Shown piece by piece: positions 7,639 through 18,397 of a stretch of DNA of 64,000 bases (positions are counted from its first letter, which is position 1; each line of letters starts with the position of its first letter). A program made the position numbers and the translations under genes. Under the pieces are notes generated by a model. The model worked only from the letters and a program-made list of their open reading frames with translations. It was not told where the DNA came from and made no database searches. Source of the DNA: Caldisericia bacterium (lineage in GTDB: Bacteria; Caldisericota; Caldisericia; JAAYUI01); contig JAGNLA010000009.1 in NCBI GenBank assembly GCA_017999835.1, positions 1 through 64,000 of the forward strand. The letters run 5' to 3'.

Positions 7639-10600
7639 ATGCGCGAATACATTCCATACCTTTCGAGTAAGAAATTTGCCAGCTCAATCGGACAGCTTGT
7701 CAGTGGCAAAACCAGACAGCTTGTCGTGGAAGGACTGGGTAGTTCTGATCTTACCATAAACATAGCTGGTCTTGCAAGCCAGATTCCTAGGTTTGGCGTG
7801 GTGCTTTCTGATGAGCAGGCAGCGCTGAGGTTCCATCAGGAACTTGACGCAGTACTTGGCGATGCACCAATAAACAGAATTTTCTTCCCGACAGGAGACT
7901 CTATTCCTCTTGACAAAACGACCAGCTCACTATCGTTAACAAGTTGGCAGATTTCAAGTCTCTACCAGATAGCAGCCAACCAGGGAGCCACCATCACAGT
8001 CACAAGCCTTCCGGCTCTCTATGACTGTTTAATACCTCAGTCTAACCTGCTTGATGAAGCTGTTATTCTCAACAAAAGCGACATCATCCCGATGAGCACT
8101 CTCAAGGAAAAATTGATACAGCTCGGTTACGAAAAGCAGTCCCAAGTAGAAAAGGTCGGTGAATGCTCAATTCGTGGTGGAATAATAGATTTCTTCTCTC
8201 CATCATCGGAGTATCCATACAGAATTGAATTTGATGTCGACATCATTGACACAATAAGACAAGTCGATCCTGAAACCCAACTATCAATAAAACAGGTCGA
8301 ATCCTGCATGCTTCTTCCGGTATCGCACCTTGTGATGAACGAGAAAACCATTGACAACGCAATGTCGATGGTCGAAATGTTCCTCCTGACCGTAAGAATG
8401 GACAACCCGACACTTCGTGAGCAGATGAAGCATGACGTTGAGTTTATAAAAAACAACGTCAGGTTCACAGGTATAGAGCATTATCTTCCGTTCTTCTACG
8501 GCAAGGCTGTCAGGCTTCTGGATTACATGAAAGATATTCTGATTATCTGGATTGACCCTGACAGAATCAGCGAAACGTATAACCGTTTCAAGACTGACAC
8601 TATGGAAGTCTACATCAATGGCATCAAAAAAGGAGAGCTTCTACCACAAAAAGAACTCGATGACATCGAAAGGCTGGAGTTTCCACACATCACAAGGATC
8701 AATCCATCAATCCTGACATACAGCCTCAAAGCGCCTGATTCTTCAATCAAATCCAAACCTATCACCATTCAGCATGCTCAACCTGACCCAATGGTAGGTA
8801 AGCTTGAAGACATCGGAAACTTCATAAAAAGCAAGCACGAAGCAGGTTTCTCGGTCATTATCGCCACCAAGCAACCCCTAAGGGTCAAAGAGCTCATCGA
8901 CATCCACACCACGGAAAAACCGGAAAATCTGCCTAAGGATCCCAACGATCCTGTGGAGATTTCGCCGTTTGTTGACATCATCAACATTTCGCTCGAAAAG
9001 GGTTTTGAGGACAGACGCAGAAAAATCCTTCTCCTTACAGATAACGAGCTGTTCGGTTGGAGACGAAGAATAAAGGCTACCAGAAGGTTTAAAGGTGGCA
9101 GCCCTATCATGTCGGTCGACGAACTTCGCCCTGGCGACCTTCTCGTCCATCTGACCTTTGGCATTGGAATCTACCGAGGACTCAAAACCGTATCTGCTGC
9201 AGGCATCACCAAAGAATACCTTCAAGTTGAGTACGCCAAAGGCGACAAGCTCTACATCCCGCCTGAAAGATTGTCACTCATCCACAAATATCTGGGCAAC
9301 CCAGAAACCGTAACCATCAACAGGCTTGGAGGCAAGGAATGGCCTGAAGCTCTGGCAAAAGTTGCCAGGGGAACCAAAGACATTGCTGCCGAACTGCTTA
9401 AACTCTATGCACGCAGGGAGATTGCAAAAGGCGTTAGCTATCAGGAAGACCCAATCTGGCAGCAGGAACTTGAGAGTTCGTTCCCATATGAGGAAACCCC
9501 TGACCAGCTCAAGGCAATTTCTGATGTAAAAAGAGACCTCGAACGTTCAAAACCAATGGACAGGCTTGTGTGTGGCGATGTTGGCTATGGCAAGACTGAA
9601 GTCGCCGTCAGGGCAGCTTTCCAGGTTATTGTCGGCGGTAGGCAGGTTGCGCTCCTGTGTCCTACGACCATCCTTGCCCTTCAGCACTACAACACCTTCA
9701 AGGAACGCTACGCGCCATTCCCGATAAAGGTTGAGCAACTCTCACGATTCAAAGGTAAGACCAGCCAAAAAAAGGTCATCGACGGACTTTCTGATGGCAC
9801 GGTGGAGTTTGTTGTTGGAACTCACAGACTCATTCAAAGTGACATCAAGTTTAAGGATCTTGGTTTGCTCATCATCGATGAAGAGCAGCGTTTTGGCGTT
9901 GAGGACAAGGAAAAGATAAAGAAACTCAAGGAAAATGTTGACGTTCTCACACTCACTGCCACTCCGATCCCAAGAACCCTTGAAATGACGCTCACAGGTG
10001 TAAGAGAAATCTCTCAAATCAACTCCAGCCCCGAGGGCAGGAAGCCTGTCAAAACCTATGTCATGCCCTACTCTGACGATGCAGCCAAAGACGCAATCGA
10101 CAACGAACTTGCCAGGGGCGGCCAGGTTTACTACGTCAACAACAGAATTCAGGGTCTTGGCGCAATCATGTGGAAGCTTAAAAAGCTCGTTCCAAAGGCA
10201 AGAATTGCCATTGCCCACGGCCAGATGGATTCAGATGAGCTTGAAGACATCATGCTTAATTTTTATAACGGCGACATCGACATTTTGCTGTGCACAACCA
10301 TCATCGAATCAGGTCTTGACGTTCCAACGGTAAACACAATCATTGTTGACAACGCCCAAAACCTCGGTCTTGCCCAAATGTACCAGCTGCGTGGAAGGGT
10401 CGGAAGATCCCAAAAACGCGCCTATGCCTATTTTATGTACCCGGAGGACAACCCCCTGACTGAAGAAGCAAGGCTAAGGCTTGAAGCGATCAGAGACTTC
10501 GTTGACCTTGGAAGCGGTTTGAAAATAGCTATGCGCGACTTGGAAATCAGAGGCGCAGGAAACATTCTTGGCGCTGAGCAGTCAGGTCACATTTCAGCCG

Positions 10601-11130
10601 TAGGGTATGACTTGTACCTTCGAATGCTTGAAGATGCAAAAAAACAGCTCCAGAATGCCCAGGAAGGTAAACCTTACAGACCCGAACAGCCGAAAATGGA
10701 GTGCAACGTTGACCTCCGCGTCAGTGGATACATCCCAGACCTGTACGTGCCTGATGAAGCGCTGAGGATAGACTGCTACCAGAGGCTCCTTGATGCTGAA
10801 AACGTCAACGCCGTAGAGGTCATCGAGGAAGAATTGACCGACAGGTTCGGTCACCCACCTCCAGAGGTTGAGTCATTATACGAACTGGTAAAACTCAGAG
10901 TACTGGCTCAAAACATGGGTATCATGAGCATTGTCGAGGACAACCTGACCATCAACTTCAGCTTTGGACCAAACGCAAAACTCAGGGAAGATTTCCTGGA
11001 CAGACTTGTTTCAAGGTTTGGTGACAGGACAACCGTCAGGCCAAACATGATAAGAATCAGAAAAATGCGCGACGACACCATAAAGCTGTCAATGGAATTC
11101 ATTGACCTGGCATGTGAGGATACAAGATGA
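7639..11130 (+). CDS. mfd: Transcription-repair coupling factor Mfd
   Basis: A DNA translocase of about 1163 residues that removes RNA polymerase stalled at lesions and recruits UvrA. The N-terminal UvrB-like part is followed by an RNA-polymerase-interaction segment ([18 protein letters not shown]), then the RecG-like helicase motor: Walker [10 protein letters not shown] (about 647), DEEQ (about 747) and [13 protein letters not shown] (about 773). The C-terminal TRCF domain is present. I chose ATG 7639 over 7609 because the promoter -10 ends at 7624, which would place 7609 upstream of the transcript. Neither ATG has a ribosome site, so the mRNA is probably near-leaderless. The 3' end couples to the MazG fusion gene by ATGA. 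Confidence 0.95.
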   Translation: MREYIPYLSSKKFASSIGQLVSGKTRQLVVEGLGSSDLTINIAGLASQIPRFGVVLSDEQAALRFHQELDAVLGDAPINRIFFPTGDSIPLDKTTSSLSLTSWQISSLYQIAANQGATITVTSLPALYDCLIPQSNLLDEAVILNKSDIIPMSTLKEKLIQLGYEKQSQVEKVGECSIRGGIIDFFSPSSEYPYRIEFDVDIIDTIRQVDPETQLSIKQVESCMLLPVSHLVMNEKTIDNAMSMVEMFLLTVRMDNPTLREQMKHDVEFIKNNVRFTGIEHYLPFFYGKAVRLLDYMKDILIIWIDPDRISETYNRFKTDTMEVYINGIKKGELLPQKELDDIERLEFPHITRINPSILTYSLKAPDSSIKSKPITIQHAQPDPMVGKLEDIGNFIKSKHEAGFSVIIATKQPLRVKELIDIHTTEKPENLPKDPNDPVEISPFVDIINISLEKGFEDRRRKILLLTDNELFGWRRRIKATRRFKGGSPIMSVDELRPGDLLVHLTFGIGIYRGLKTVSAAGITKEYLQVEYAKGDKLYIPPERLSLIHKYLGNPETVTINRLGGKEWPEALAKVARGTKDIAAELLKLYARREIAKGVSYQEDPIWQQELESSFPYEETPDQLKAISDVKRDLERSKPMDRLVCGDVGYGKTEVAVRAAFQVIVGGRQVALLCPTTILALQHYNTFKERYAPFPIKVEQLSRFKGKTSQKKVIDGLSDGTVEFVVGTHRLIQSDIKFKDLGLLIIDEEQRFGVEDKEKIKKLKENVDVLTLTATPIPRTLEMTLTGVREISQINSSPEGRKPVKTYVMPYSDDAAKDAIDNELARGGQVYYVNNRIQGLGAIMWKLKKLVPKARIAIAHGQMDSDELEDIMLNFYNGDIDILLCTTIIESGLDVPTVNTIIVDNAQNLGLAQMYQLRGRVGRSQKRAYAYFMYPEDNPLTEEARLRLEAIRDFVDLGSGLKIAMRDLEIRGAGNILGAEQSGHISAVGYDLYLRMLEDAKKQLQNAQEGKPYRPEQPKMECNVDLRVSGYIPDLYVPDEALRIDCYQRLLDAENVNAVEVIEEELTDRFGHPPPEVESLYELVKLRVLAQNMGIMSIVEDNLTINFSFGPNAKLREDFLDRLVSRFGDRTTVRPNMIRIRKMRDDTIKLSMEFIDLACEDTR

Positions 11131-12335
11131 ACTTTTCATGGATAATCGATAAAGAACTTATGCTTTCATCGGCACCGGAGTCCAACACCATGCTTCGGGC
11201 TCTCAAAAGCGCTGGAATAAAAGCAGTGATTTGCGCAACTCAGAATCCATTTCCAGTTGAAGCTTACAACCAACTCGGGATGGAAGTATTTGAGCTGCCA
11301 CTTACCAGCAACAATCCTCCATCACTTGAGGAGCTAAAGCGTTTTGCCCAGTGGACAGCGCTGATGATCCACGCAAAACAGCCACTCATGATTTTCTGTG
11401 AGCAGGGGTTTGATCGCGCCGGAATGCTTGCTGCCTGCTACCTGATCATTCACAGACATTTCAGCTCCAGGGATGCGTTAAAAGAAATCAGGGACATCCG
11501 TGGAGAGAATGCGATCAGTTCAGCAAAATTCCAGGAATTCCTCATCGATTGTGAATATGTCAGGCCATTGCTGGTCGATTCAAAGGATCAGGCGTTTTTT
11601 AACGCAGTAACCATTACCGACATCCTCAGAAGACGTTGCCCCTGGGACAGGGAACAGACACCTGAATCGATGCTGCCAAATTTACTTGAAGAAACCTACG
11701 AAACTTGGGAAGCAATACTAAAAAAAGATGACCCAAACATCGCCTCCGAACTTGGCGATGTGTTGCTCCAGGTTCTGATGATTTCCAGAATGAAATCTGA
11801 AAGCTCAGATTTCAACATTGAAACAGTCATCTCGGCCATGACTGAAAAACTCATCAAGCGCCACCCCCATGTGTTTGCCGACTCGGACACCGACACGCCA
11901 GACACCGTACTCAAACAATGGAAGAGCCTCAAAGAAACCGAGGCAGGTTCAATTGCTGACATCCCAACCACCATTCCGGCAATAGGCAGAGCTGACAGAG
12001 TCATGTCTTTTGCCAAGAAACGTGGTTTTGATTGGCCAAAAATTGACGGCGTCATCGACAAAGCTCACGAAGAGCTCAATGAGCTCAAACATTCTGCCGA
12101 AAACGAATCACACGAGAGGGTGGAGCAGGAGTTTGGCGACGTGATGTTTGTCATGCTCAACCTTGCAAGGTTTCTCAAGGTCAACCCTGAACTGTCACTT
12201 CACAAAACATTGGACAAGTTCGTGGCACGGTTCTCAAAAATCGAAGAGACGGCAAAGACACTCGGCATCACCATTGACAAGATGACACTTGAGCAAATGG
12301 ACGACATCTGGAACGAGGCGAAGAAACATGAGTGA
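11127..12335 (+). CDS. mazG: Dual-specificity-phosphatase-like domain fused to MazG NTP pyrophosphohydrolase
   Basis: A 402-residue two-part protein. Residues about 1-148 follow the layout of small DUSP23-like protein phosphatases and carry a CX5R loop, CEQGFDR (C91 to R97). The usual His before the Cys is Phe, the Ser/Thr after the Arg is Ala, and the usual general-acid Asp loop reads TSNNPPS, so catalysis may be altered or lost. Residues about 160-400 are a full two-unit MazG: E188/E189/E192 with E208/D211 form the first Mg2+ site and EELNE with EFGD the second. MazG hydrolyses NTPs to NMPs and pyrophosphate, cleansing damaged nucleotides and, in E. coli, modulating ppGpp-linked responses. 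The gene is coupled to mfd by ATGA. Both domains lie in one uninterrupted frame. Confidence 0.88.
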   Translation: MNFSWIIDKELMLSSAPESNTMLRALKSAGIKAVICATQNPFPVEAYNQLGMEVFELPLTSNNPPSLEELKRFAQWTALMIHAKQPLMIFCEQGFDRAGMLAACYLIIHRHFSSRDALKEIRDIRGENAISSAKFQEFLIDCEYVRPLLVDSKDQAFFNAVTITDILRRRCPWDREQTPESMLPNLLEETYETWEAILKKDDPNIASELGDVLLQVLMISRMKSESSDFNIETVISAMTEKLIKRHPHVFADSDTDTPDTVLKQWKSLKETEAGSIADIPTTIPAIGRADRVMSFAKKRGFDWPKIDGVIDKAHEELNELKHSAENESHERVEQEFGDVMFVMLNLARFLKVNPELSLHKTLDKFVARFSKIEETAKTLGITIDKMTLEQMDDIWNEAKKHE

Positions 12336-13077
12336 AGCAATTACTGAAACCCTCAAGGGCGACACTGGCTACTACGCCATTGGCAACAATCTCGAACACA
12401 AATTTGGCGCAAACCTAATTTTCAACACCGACTTCAAGGTGTGGTCATGCAACATGGCAAGGGATCTTGACGATGCGACCGATATCGATTCCATCATCAA
12501 ATTCTTTGAGGACAAGGGCATTGATTTTTGCAGAGCTTTTGCCCTCACCACACAAGAAAATTTGCTAAACAAACTGACTGCCAAAGGCTTCAGGCAAACC
12601 AGCTCCCAGATCGGCTTCTGGATTGACAGGTACGAACCGGTCATCGATCCTGTATTCAGCTTCACCCTTGTTGATGACGATGCCAGCAAAAAAACCTATC
12701 TTGAACTTCACAAGCTTGAAGCGCTTGAACACAACACTCCTGCTGAAATCGTCGATTCCATAGGGCAGCAAAGGCTTGATAAAAACAAAGACAGTCACAT
12801 GAAGTGGTTCCTGGTCAATCGTGAAGGTAAACTGGCCGGTTCAGTTGGAATACTGCTACTGGATAATTCTGCAAGAATCAAGAATCCTTACACTTTACCG
12901 GAGTTCAGGGGCAAGGGCATAGGCGCAAACGCCTGTCATTTCGTAAACAAACTGGCTTTTGAAAACGGGGCAAAGGGCATCAGTGTCTACGCCCAGCCAA
13001 ACTCAGGCGGATTCAAACTCTACACAAAGATGGGATTTGGTCAGGTCTTGGAACATAAAATATTGATGAGACCTTGA
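12328..13077 (+). CDS. GNAT-family N-acetyltransferase
   Basis: A 249-residue protein whose C-terminal half contains the GNAT acetyl-CoA loop [10 protein letters not shown] followed by [17 protein letters not shown], the usual end of the fold. The N-terminal half (about 1-110) is a second, more degenerate GNAT-like or substrate domain. The substrate cannot be read from the sequence. The chosen ATG overlaps the MazG-fusion stop by 8 bases, implying cotranslation from the mfd operon. A frame extending upstream to 12289 lies inside mazG and lacks a ribosome site. Confidence 0.8.
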   Translation: MSEAITETLKGDTGYYAIGNNLEHKFGANLIFNTDFKVWSCNMARDLDDATDIDSIIKFFEDKGIDFCRAFALTTQENLLNKLTAKGFRQTSSQIGFWIDRYEPVIDPVFSFTLVDDDASKKTYLELHKLEALEHNTPAEIVDSIGQQRLDKNKDSHMKWFLVNREGKLAGSVGILLLDNSARIKNPYTLPEFRGKGIGANACHFVNKLAFENGAKGISVYAQPNSGGFKLYTKMGFGQVLEHKILMRP

Positions 13078-13101
13078 TATTACCATTAACAGTGCTACCT
13101 T
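13074..13101 (+). promoter_or_regulatory. Putative promoter of the DUF6485 gene
   Basis: TTGATA at 13074-13079, a 16-base spacer and TACCTT at 13096-13101, with the ATG at 13109 only 7 bases after the -10. If used, it gives a leaderless mRNA. The -10 is a weak match, and the gene could instead be read from the mfd operon. Confidence 0.4.
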
Positions 13102-13108
13102 GAACTCT

Positions 13109-13300
13109 ATGGAATGCAACATCGAAACCAATATCAAAAAATGCAATTGCACGTATGAGCCGTGCTCAAAAAAAGGCAAATGCTGCCTCTGCATAAGTTA
13201 CCACAGGTCGAACGGAGAGCTTCCGGCATGCTACTTCACGGCCGAGGAGGAAAATACCTATGACCGGTCAATCGAATTCTTTGTCAGAAAACACAAATAG
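13109..13300 (+). CDS. Small Cys-rich DUF6485 family protein
   Basis: A 63-residue soluble protein with six or more Cys residues in the pattern [17 protein letters not shown], followed by [12 protein letters not shown] and a helical tail with TYDRSIEFF. This matches the DUF6485 family as I recall it. The Cys arrangement suggests Zn or Fe-S binding, but no function is established. The start at 13109 gives the usual short N-terminus (MECN); a TTG at 13100 is the alternative. No ribosome site is visible. The 3' end overlaps the next gene by 41 bases in another frame, and the next gene's GAGGAGG ribosome site lies inside this coding region. Confidence 0.75.
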   Translation: MECNIETNIKKCNCTYEPCSKKGKCCLCISYHRSNGELPACYFTAEEENTYDRSIEFFVRKHK

Positions 13301-14033
13301 CTGGAATCCATCACCATCAAAAAATGAAGGCACCTTCGGCTATGAAGCGGTAAACCGCCTTCTACTCTACGGTTTTTTGGGATACCTTCCGGAAGACGCA
13401 GGACAAGTGCTCATAATGCACGGCCCAAAGCAGGCTGAAACAGCTATTCTGCTTGAACAAAACGGATATGACGTCACCATGTTGTGTGAACCTGATTGCG
13501 ATGACCCTGGGTGTCTGGCAAAAAACCTCAACCAAATGGATAGCGAGTCCTTTGATGCCGTGGTTTTCCCGGGCTGGCTTACCGATTATGGTCAGACAGA
13601 AAAACTAGCAAGGCAAGCCATGGACGTACTTAGGGACAAGGGGTTGTTCGTTGGTTCATTTGCGGGAAGATATGCTGCATCGATTGACTTTGCCTCAAAA
13701 TCAATAAGCATGGCAAGAGACATCGCTGGCAGTCAGCAAGATGTAAGTTGGCATGGGGCAACAGAGCTCTACTCTCCCAATGAAGCCATAACCATGCTTG
13801 AAGCGATCGGTTTTGAAGTTCTAGATTTGTTTGGCTGGCAGCTATCTCTTTCAAAAATACAAAAAAACAAACTTGATTCCAGTGACTGGACTGACGATGA
13901 AATGGATGAGATTTGCGATCTTGAGTTCAGACTGGCACAGGAAAGATCACTTCTGGGTTGTGCACCGACAATCCAGTTCATTGCAAAAAAGATAACTGCT
14001 CAGGAAGAACCGGAAACTACAGAGCAACCATAA
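13260..14033 (+). CDS. Degenerate class I SAM-methyltransferase-like protein
   Basis: A 257-residue protein preceded by a strong GAGGAGG ribosome site. [19 protein letters not shown], a second strand ending [16 protein letters not shown] and the [15 protein letters not shown] segment follow the order of a Rossmann methyltransferase (motifs I, II, post-II and the NPPG-like strand). The Gly-rich loop of motif I (GxGxG) is missing, so SAM binding is uncertain. The C-terminal 30 residues are acidic and end in EETTEQP. Its 3' end overlaps the convergent ymdB gene by 17 bases. The function is unknown. Confidence 0.65.
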   Translation: MTGQSNSLSENTNSWNPSPSKNEGTFGYEAVNRLLLYGFLGYLPEDAGQVLIMHGPKQAETAILLEQNGYDVTMLCEPDCDDPGCLAKNLNQMDSESFDAVVFPGWLTDYGQTEKLARQAMDVLRDKGLFVGSFAGRYAASIDFASKSISMARDIAGSQQDVSWHGATELYSPNEAITMLEAIGFEVLDLFGWQLSLSKIQKNKLDSSDWTDDEMDEICDLEFRLAQERSLLGCAPTIQFIAKKITAQEEPETTEQP

Positions 14034-14793
14034 TCCGTTCAATTGAACGGCACTTGCCTGATTGACTGTCGATGTCGCACACAACAGCACAAAGCCTTAC
14101 ATCTTCAGTTGCAACGTCAAATCTTTTTCTCTTTTGAGTCAGGAATTTTGCCAATGGCCCTTCCTGCTTCATGCCAATAATCGAGTAAAAAGGTCCAGTC
14201 ATTCCGACATCAGTGAGGTATCCGGTTCCACCTGGCAAAACCCGCTCATCAGCTGTCATGACATGAGTATGGGTTCCGACAACAGCAGAAACCCTGCCAT
14301 CAAGATAAATACCCAACGCCTGTTTTTCTGATGTTGCCTCGGCATGAAAATCCACGAATATACATTTGGTAAATCTCGACACTTCCTCAATTATTGAATC
14401 ACAAACCCTAAACGGACAATCGATTGGACTCATAAAAACTCTGCCCATGAGATTGATAACAGCCAAAGGTCCTGCTGCGCCATCGATCATTATCCACTGT
14501 CGGCCTGGATTTCCAGGTGGGAGGTTTGCTGGTCTTGCCACCAATGGGTTGACCTCAAGCAATGTTTCGGCGTCAACCTGGTCGTAAATGTGATTTCCAA
14601 GCGTCAGCCCATCACAGCCGATCATAAACAGTCCAGCTGAAATTTCCTGAGTTATTCCAAATCCACCTGCTGCGTTTTCAGCGTTGGCAATGACGTAGTC
14701 TATGGAATACTGTTTCTTCAAATTTTGAATGTGTTTTTCAACGGCCTGGCGTCCAGGTCGACCAATTATGTCACCAATAAAAAGAACTCTCAA
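14017..14793 (-). CDS. ymdB: YmdB-family metallophosphoesterase
   Basis: A 258-residue binuclear metallophosphoesterase. FIGDIIGRPGR, NAENAAGGFG, LGNHIYD, VDFHAEATSEK and GTHTHVMTAD supply the expected Asp, Asn and His metal ligands. In Bacillus the family hydrolyses 2',3'-cyclic nucleotides and links to RNase Y and biofilm control. Here it lies directly downstream of rny, supporting a role in RNA turnover products. The start is a TTG at 14793 with AAAGG about 9 bases upstream. A terminator-like hairpin separates it from rny. Confidence 0.9.
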   Translation of the reverse strand: MRVLFIGDIIGRPGRQAVEKHIQNLKKQYSIDYVIANAENAAGGFGITQEISAGLFMIGCDGLTLGNHIYDQVDAETLLEVNPLVARPANLPPGNPGRQWIMIDGAAGPLAVINLMGRVFMSPIDCPFRVCDSIIEEVSRFTKCIFVDFHAEATSEKQALGIYLDGRVSAVVGTHTHVMTADERVLPGGTGYLTDVGMTGPFYSIIGMKQEGPLAKFLTQKRKRFDVATEDVRLCAVVCDIDSQSGKCRSIERIMVAL

Positions 14794-14813
14794 AATTTTT
14801 GACCTTTCTACGT

Positions 14814-14843
14814 CAAAACCCCCGATGAGTATCGGGGGTTTTG
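14814..14843 (-). terminator. Hairpin between rny and ymdB
   Basis: A perfect 13-base inverted repeat (CAAAACCCCCGAT / ATCGGGGGTTTTG) around a 4-base loop. On the minus strand it ends the rny operon with only four U residues, so it may be leaky and let ymdB be read through. On the plus strand it is followed by a longer T run. Confidence 0.7.
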
Positions 14844-14850
14844 GTTTTTC

Positions 14851-16395
14851 TCACTGGGCGTTTTCAGTGAATCGCACTTCCCTTATGACCGTAACCCTGA
14901 TGGTTCCAGGATAAGTAAGCTCTTTTTCAATTCTGTTTGCAATGTCTCTTGCTGTCTGCCAACTCAAAACATCGTCAACTTCTTTTGGCTCAACGATTAC
15001 CCTGATCTCGCGACCTGCCTGAATGGCATAGGTTTTCTCGACACCCTTGAAGCTCTTGGCGATGGTTTCAAGCTGCTCGAGACGCTTGATATATGCCTCG
15101 AGGCTTTCGCGTCTGGCGCCCGGTCTTGAGGCTGAAATGGCATCACTTGCCTGAATAAGGACTGGATAGACGCTGCTCGGAGAGATGTCTGTGTGGTGGA
15201 GTCTTGCCGATTCAACAACCTCAAAGTGCTCGTTGTAGCGCTTGAGAATATCGGCACCGAGTTCATCATGGCTGCCTTCTTTTTCACGGTCGACAGCCTT
15301 GCCGATGTCATGGAGAAGTCCGGCACGCTTGGCGAGATTGATGTCAAGTCCGAGTTCTCTTGCCATGTGTGCTGCAAGCATGGCCACCTCGATTGAGTGG
15401 GTAAGCACATTCTGGCCATAGGATGTCCTGAACTTCAGTCTGCCAAGGAGTTTGACCAAATCTGGTTTCATTGACGGAAGACCAACATCGAGCAGTGCCT
15501 GTTCGCCCTCAATTTTGAGTCTCTCTTCAAACTCTTTTGTTGCTTTTTCTACACATTCCTCGATGCGTCCAGGATGGATTCTGCCGTCGATGATCAGCTT
15601 CTCGAGAGCTATTTTTCCAATTTCTCTTCTGATTGGGTCAAAACATGAAATGGTGACAACTTCTGGTGTGTCATCAACAAGAAGGTCGACGCCTGTTGCT
15701 GTTTCAAACGTGCGGATGTTTCTGCCTTCACGGCCGATGATCTTGCCTTTGATCTCTTCTGATGGAAGCGGAACAGCTGAAACAGTGACTTCTGAAGTAT
15801 ATTCCGAAGCAATTCTTTGAACTGACGAGAGAATGATTTCCCTTGACTTTGAGTTTGCCCTTTCGATGGTCTCGTCTTCCATGTTTTTTGCTTTCTGGGC
15901 AAGCTCATAGCTCATCTTCTGCTTCATGTCTTCAAGGATGACGTTTTTGGCTTGTTCAGGTGTAAGTCCTGCTATTCTTTGAAGTTCTTTTGTTTGGCTT
16001 AAAACTATTTGGTCTATCTTTTCATGCTTGAGGTCGAGTTCTTTCTCTTTTGATGTGAAATCCTGTTCGCGCTTGTTTTGAGCTTCGTTTCTCTGTTCGA
16101 GTTTGTCTTCTCTCTGGGCAAGCCTGCGCTCCATGTCGACAAGTTCCTGCCTTTGGGTGCGGAACTCAGATTCACGCTGGGCGACAATCTTCATCGCCTC
16201 ATCCCTTGCATTGACAAGGATTTCCTTCTTTTCGGTCTCGGCTTCCTGTCTCACATCGTCAAGAATCTTCTTGGCTTCAGCTTCGGCCTTTTTAACAGTG
16301 CCGTCAGCCTTTTTGCCAAGAAATTGCGAGCCAAAGTAGTAGCCTGCTACTGCTCCGACAATCAACGCAACAACTCCAATCAAAATCTCAATCAT
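14851..16395 (-). CDS. rny: Ribonuclease Y
   Basis: A membrane-anchored endoribonuclease of about 514 residues that starts mRNA decay. It has one N-terminal transmembrane helix (residues about 3-22), a long charged coiled coil (about 30-200), a KH domain with KGKIIGREGRNIR and an HD domain with LLHDIGKAVDRE. The C-terminal SARPGARRESLE segment is typical. I chose ATG 16395 (MIEIL) because GGAG lies 7 bases upstream; an in-frame ATG 12 bases earlier is less well placed. The start overlaps the recX stop, so rny is the last gene of the tig-to-rny operon. Confidence 0.96.
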   Translation of the reverse strand: MIEILIGVVALIVGAVAGYYFGSQFLGKKADGTVKKAEAEAKKILDDVRQEAETEKKEILVNARDEAMKIVAQRESEFRTQRQELVDMERRLAQREDKLEQRNEAQNKREQDFTSKEKELDLKHEKIDQIVLSQTKELQRIAGLTPEQAKNVILEDMKQKMSYELAQKAKNMEDETIERANSKSREIILSSVQRIASEYTSEVTVSAVPLPSEEIKGKIIGREGRNIRTFETATGVDLLVDDTPEVVTISCFDPIRREIGKIALEKLIIDGRIHPGRIEECVEKATKEFEERLKIEGEQALLDVGLPSMKPDLVKLLGRLKFRTSYGQNVLTHSIEVAMLAAHMARELGLDINLAKRAGLLHDIGKAVDREKEGSHDELGADILKRYNEHFEVVESARLHHTDISPSSVYPVLIQASDAISASRPGARRESLEAYIKRLEQLETIAKSFKGVEKTYAIQAGREIRVIVEPKEVDDVLSWQTARDIANRIEKELTYPGTIRVTVIREVRFTENAQ

Positions 16396-16825
16396 TTTCA
16401 TCTCCATTTATAAGGTAATAAGGAAATCCAAGTCGGAACAGCTTCGCTTTCAGTTGGTCGCCTTGCAGTTTTGTTCCAAGCGACTCTCGTGCATGTCGGA
16501 TAACTGCGTTCCAATCTACAGTTTTCATGGTTTCCTCAATTGTTTTCCCAGAAACCCCAAGTTCAAGCAGTTTTGCTTTTATCCTCAACGGTCCCCAGAA
16601 CTTTTTTGTTTTTGAAGTTACGAAAGCCAGAGTGAACTTCTCGTCATCTACAAGCTTGTATCGTTCGAGCTTGTCAAATGTGTCGTCAATCTCTTCCTGG
16701 CTATACTGCCTTTTCTTGAGACGGGTCAGAATTTCATGCTTCGACCTGTCTCGGTAGCTAAGCAGCCTGAACGAATAATCAAGCGCCTTTTTTTGCTGCT
16801 GTTTCGGCCTTCTTGCCCAGGCCAT
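16388..16825 (-). CDS. recX: Regulatory protein RecX
   Basis: A 145-residue basic helical protein with the repeated RecX three-helix units: [23 protein letters not shown], then the [15 protein letters not shown] segment and [16 protein letters not shown]. RecX binds RecA filaments and limits recombinase activity. It overlaps the recA 3' end by 47 bases and the rny start by 8 bases, so all three are probably translated from one message. Recognition rests on these helices and on the recA neighbour. Confidence 0.88.
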   Translation of the reverse strand: MAWARRPKQQQKKALDYSFRLLSYRDRSKHEILTRLKKRQYSQEEIDDTFDKLERYKLVDDEKFTLAFVTSKTKKFWGPLRIKAKLLELGVSGKTIEETMKTVDWNAVIRHARESLGTKLQGDQLKAKLFRLGFPYYLINGDEND

Positions 16826-17843
16826 AGGCCTCCATTATCTTTGTTTCAATCTGGTTCATTACTTCTGGTCTCTTGGAAAGCTCTTCTCTGGCGTTGTCTC
16901 TGCCTTGTCCAAGCCTGTCGCCACTATAGCTGAACCATGTTCCACTCTTTTCAATGACTCCAAGGTCAACACCCAACGAAAGCAGCTGCGATTCTCTGCT
17001 GACACCATGTCCAAAGATCAACTCAAAACTGCAACTGTGGTATGGCGGTGCAACCTTGTTTTTGACAACCTTCACCTTGACTTCAGAACCATAAATCCTG
17101 TCGCCGTCTTTCATGGACTCGCCACGTCTGACCTCAAGCCTGATGGTTGAATAGAACTTTAGGGCTCTTCCGCCTGTGGTTGTTTCAGGGTTTCCAAACA
17201 TAACACCGATTTTTTCACGGATCTGGTTGATAAATATTCCGCATGTCTTGCTCTTGCTCATGGCGCCGGTGAGTTTTCTCATGGCTTGACTCATCAGCCT
17301 TGCCTGGAGGCCCATCACTGAGTCGCCCATTTCACCTTCAAGTTCCGCTCTTGGGACAAGGGCAGCAACCGAGTCGATGACAAACAGGTCAATTGCTCCA
17401 GACCTTGTTAGGATTTCTGCGATTTCAAGCGCCTGCTCGCCTGAGTCAGGCTGCGATATGATCAAATCGGCAAGATTGACGCCGAGTCTTTCGGCATAGG
17501 ATGGATCAAGTGCGTGTTCGGCGTCTATAAACACTGCCTTGCCGCCCTGTTTTTGACAAGCAGCGATGGTTGTCAGAGCTACGGTTGTTTTACCCGAACC
17601 CTCGGAGCCGTAGATTTCAACAATTCGACCCCTTGGCATACCACCGACACCAAGCGCAATGTCAAGTGAGATAATGCCTGTCGGGATGATCTCGACTGCC
17701 ATTCTGCCATGACCATCGCCAAGCTTCATGACTGTGCCTTTGCCGAACTGCTTTTCAATAGAGGCAATCGCTGATTCTAAAGCCTTTTCCCTTTCGGTGT
17801 TGGCGGCGGCAGCAGCGTTTGATGCGTTTGTGCCTTTCTCCAT
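16779..17843 (-). CDS. recA: Recombinase RecA
   Basis: About 354 residues, the strand-exchange ATPase of homologous recombination and SOS induction. Walker A is GSEGSGKTT rather than the common [19 protein letters not shown], the Walker B strand [24 protein letters not shown] and [20 protein letters not shown] (loop 2) are intact. I chose ATG 17843 because AAGGAG lies 7 bases upstream; an ATG two codons earlier is too close to it. The start shares one base with the thpR stop (TAATG). Placement inside a protease and chaperone operon means it is probably not controlled by LexA alone. I see no LexA box at its start. Confidence 0.97.
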   Translation of the reverse strand: MEKGTNASNAAAAANTEREKALESAIASIEKQFGKGTVMKLGDGHGRMAVEIIPTGIISLDIALGVGGMPRGRIVEIYGSEGSGKTTVALTTIAACQKQGGKAVFIDAEHALDPSYAERLGVNLADLIISQPDSGEQALEIAEILTRSGAIDLFVIDSVAALVPRAELEGEMGDSVMGLQARLMSQAMRKLTGAMSKSKTCGIFINQIREKIGVMFGNPETTTGGRALKFYSTIRLEVRRGESMKDGDRIYGSEVKVKVVKNKVAPPYHSCSFELIFGHGVSRESQLLSLGVDLGVIEKSGTWFSYSGDRLGQGRDNAREELSKRPEVMNQIETKIMEAYGLGKKAETAAKKGA

Positions 17844-18397
17844 TAGCATTCTCCTTCAAGATTCCTCTGCCAGAGAGGAGTATATATGGACCCTGACGGG
17901 TTCAGTTCAGATTTTATTAACTCCAAAGAAATAAAATGTTGGTTTTGCGGTGGTTTTGGAAGACTTTCAAGTGTTTGTTCCAAATTGCTTGGCTTGGAGT
18001 CTTTAATTCTTGCCAAGGTCAAATGACCGACAAAAGCTTTATCCTCTAACTCATAACCAAATGAATTTGCTATTTGGTCAACATTTTTAGCTAATTCGGC
18101 AAGATTGTTTGATTCAACGCCATACCAGACAACCCTTGGGTTTGCCATTTTGGGGAAAACACCAGGTTTTGTAAACGTAAAAGGCATCGATTTAAGAGAT
18201 AAAGTTTCTAGTTTTTTTGAAATCTGCGGCACTAATGAATCGTCGGTGTCGCCTAAAAATTTTAGTGTAAGATGAAAATTTGTCGGTTTGGTAAACGATG
18301 CTTCCATACCGGATTTTTTAAGTTTCAAAACACAATCTGAAAGGAACTGCCTCGATTCTTCCGGCAGTGTGAGGGCGATGAAGGTTCTAAGCTTCAA
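17843..18397 (-). CDS. thpR: RNA 2',3'-cyclic phosphodiesterase (2'-5' RNA ligase family)
   Basis: About 184 residues with the two H-x-T/S-x catalytic motifs of the 2H phosphoesterase fold: HLTLKFLG (His at about 42) and GHLTLARIK (about 130). The family opens 2',3'-cyclic phosphates on RNA. The start is set at TTG 18397, where the usual N-terminus ([13 protein letters not shown]) begins and AAGGGG lies 6 bases upstream; an ATG at 18427 adds ten unusual residues inside rimO. It overlaps rimO by 11 bases and recA by one, so it is translated within the same operon. This gene commonly sits upstream of recA (cinA-thpR-recA) in other bacteria. Confidence 0.88.
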   Translation of the reverse strand: MKLRTFIALTLPEESRQFLSDCVLKLKKSGMEASFTKPTNFHLTLKFLGDTDDSLVPQISKKLETLSLKSMPFTFTKPGVFPKMANPRVVWYGVESNNLAELAKNVDQIANSFGYELEDKAFVGHLTLARIKDSKPSNLEQTLESLPKPPQNQHFISLELIKSELNPSGSIYTPLWQRNLEGEC

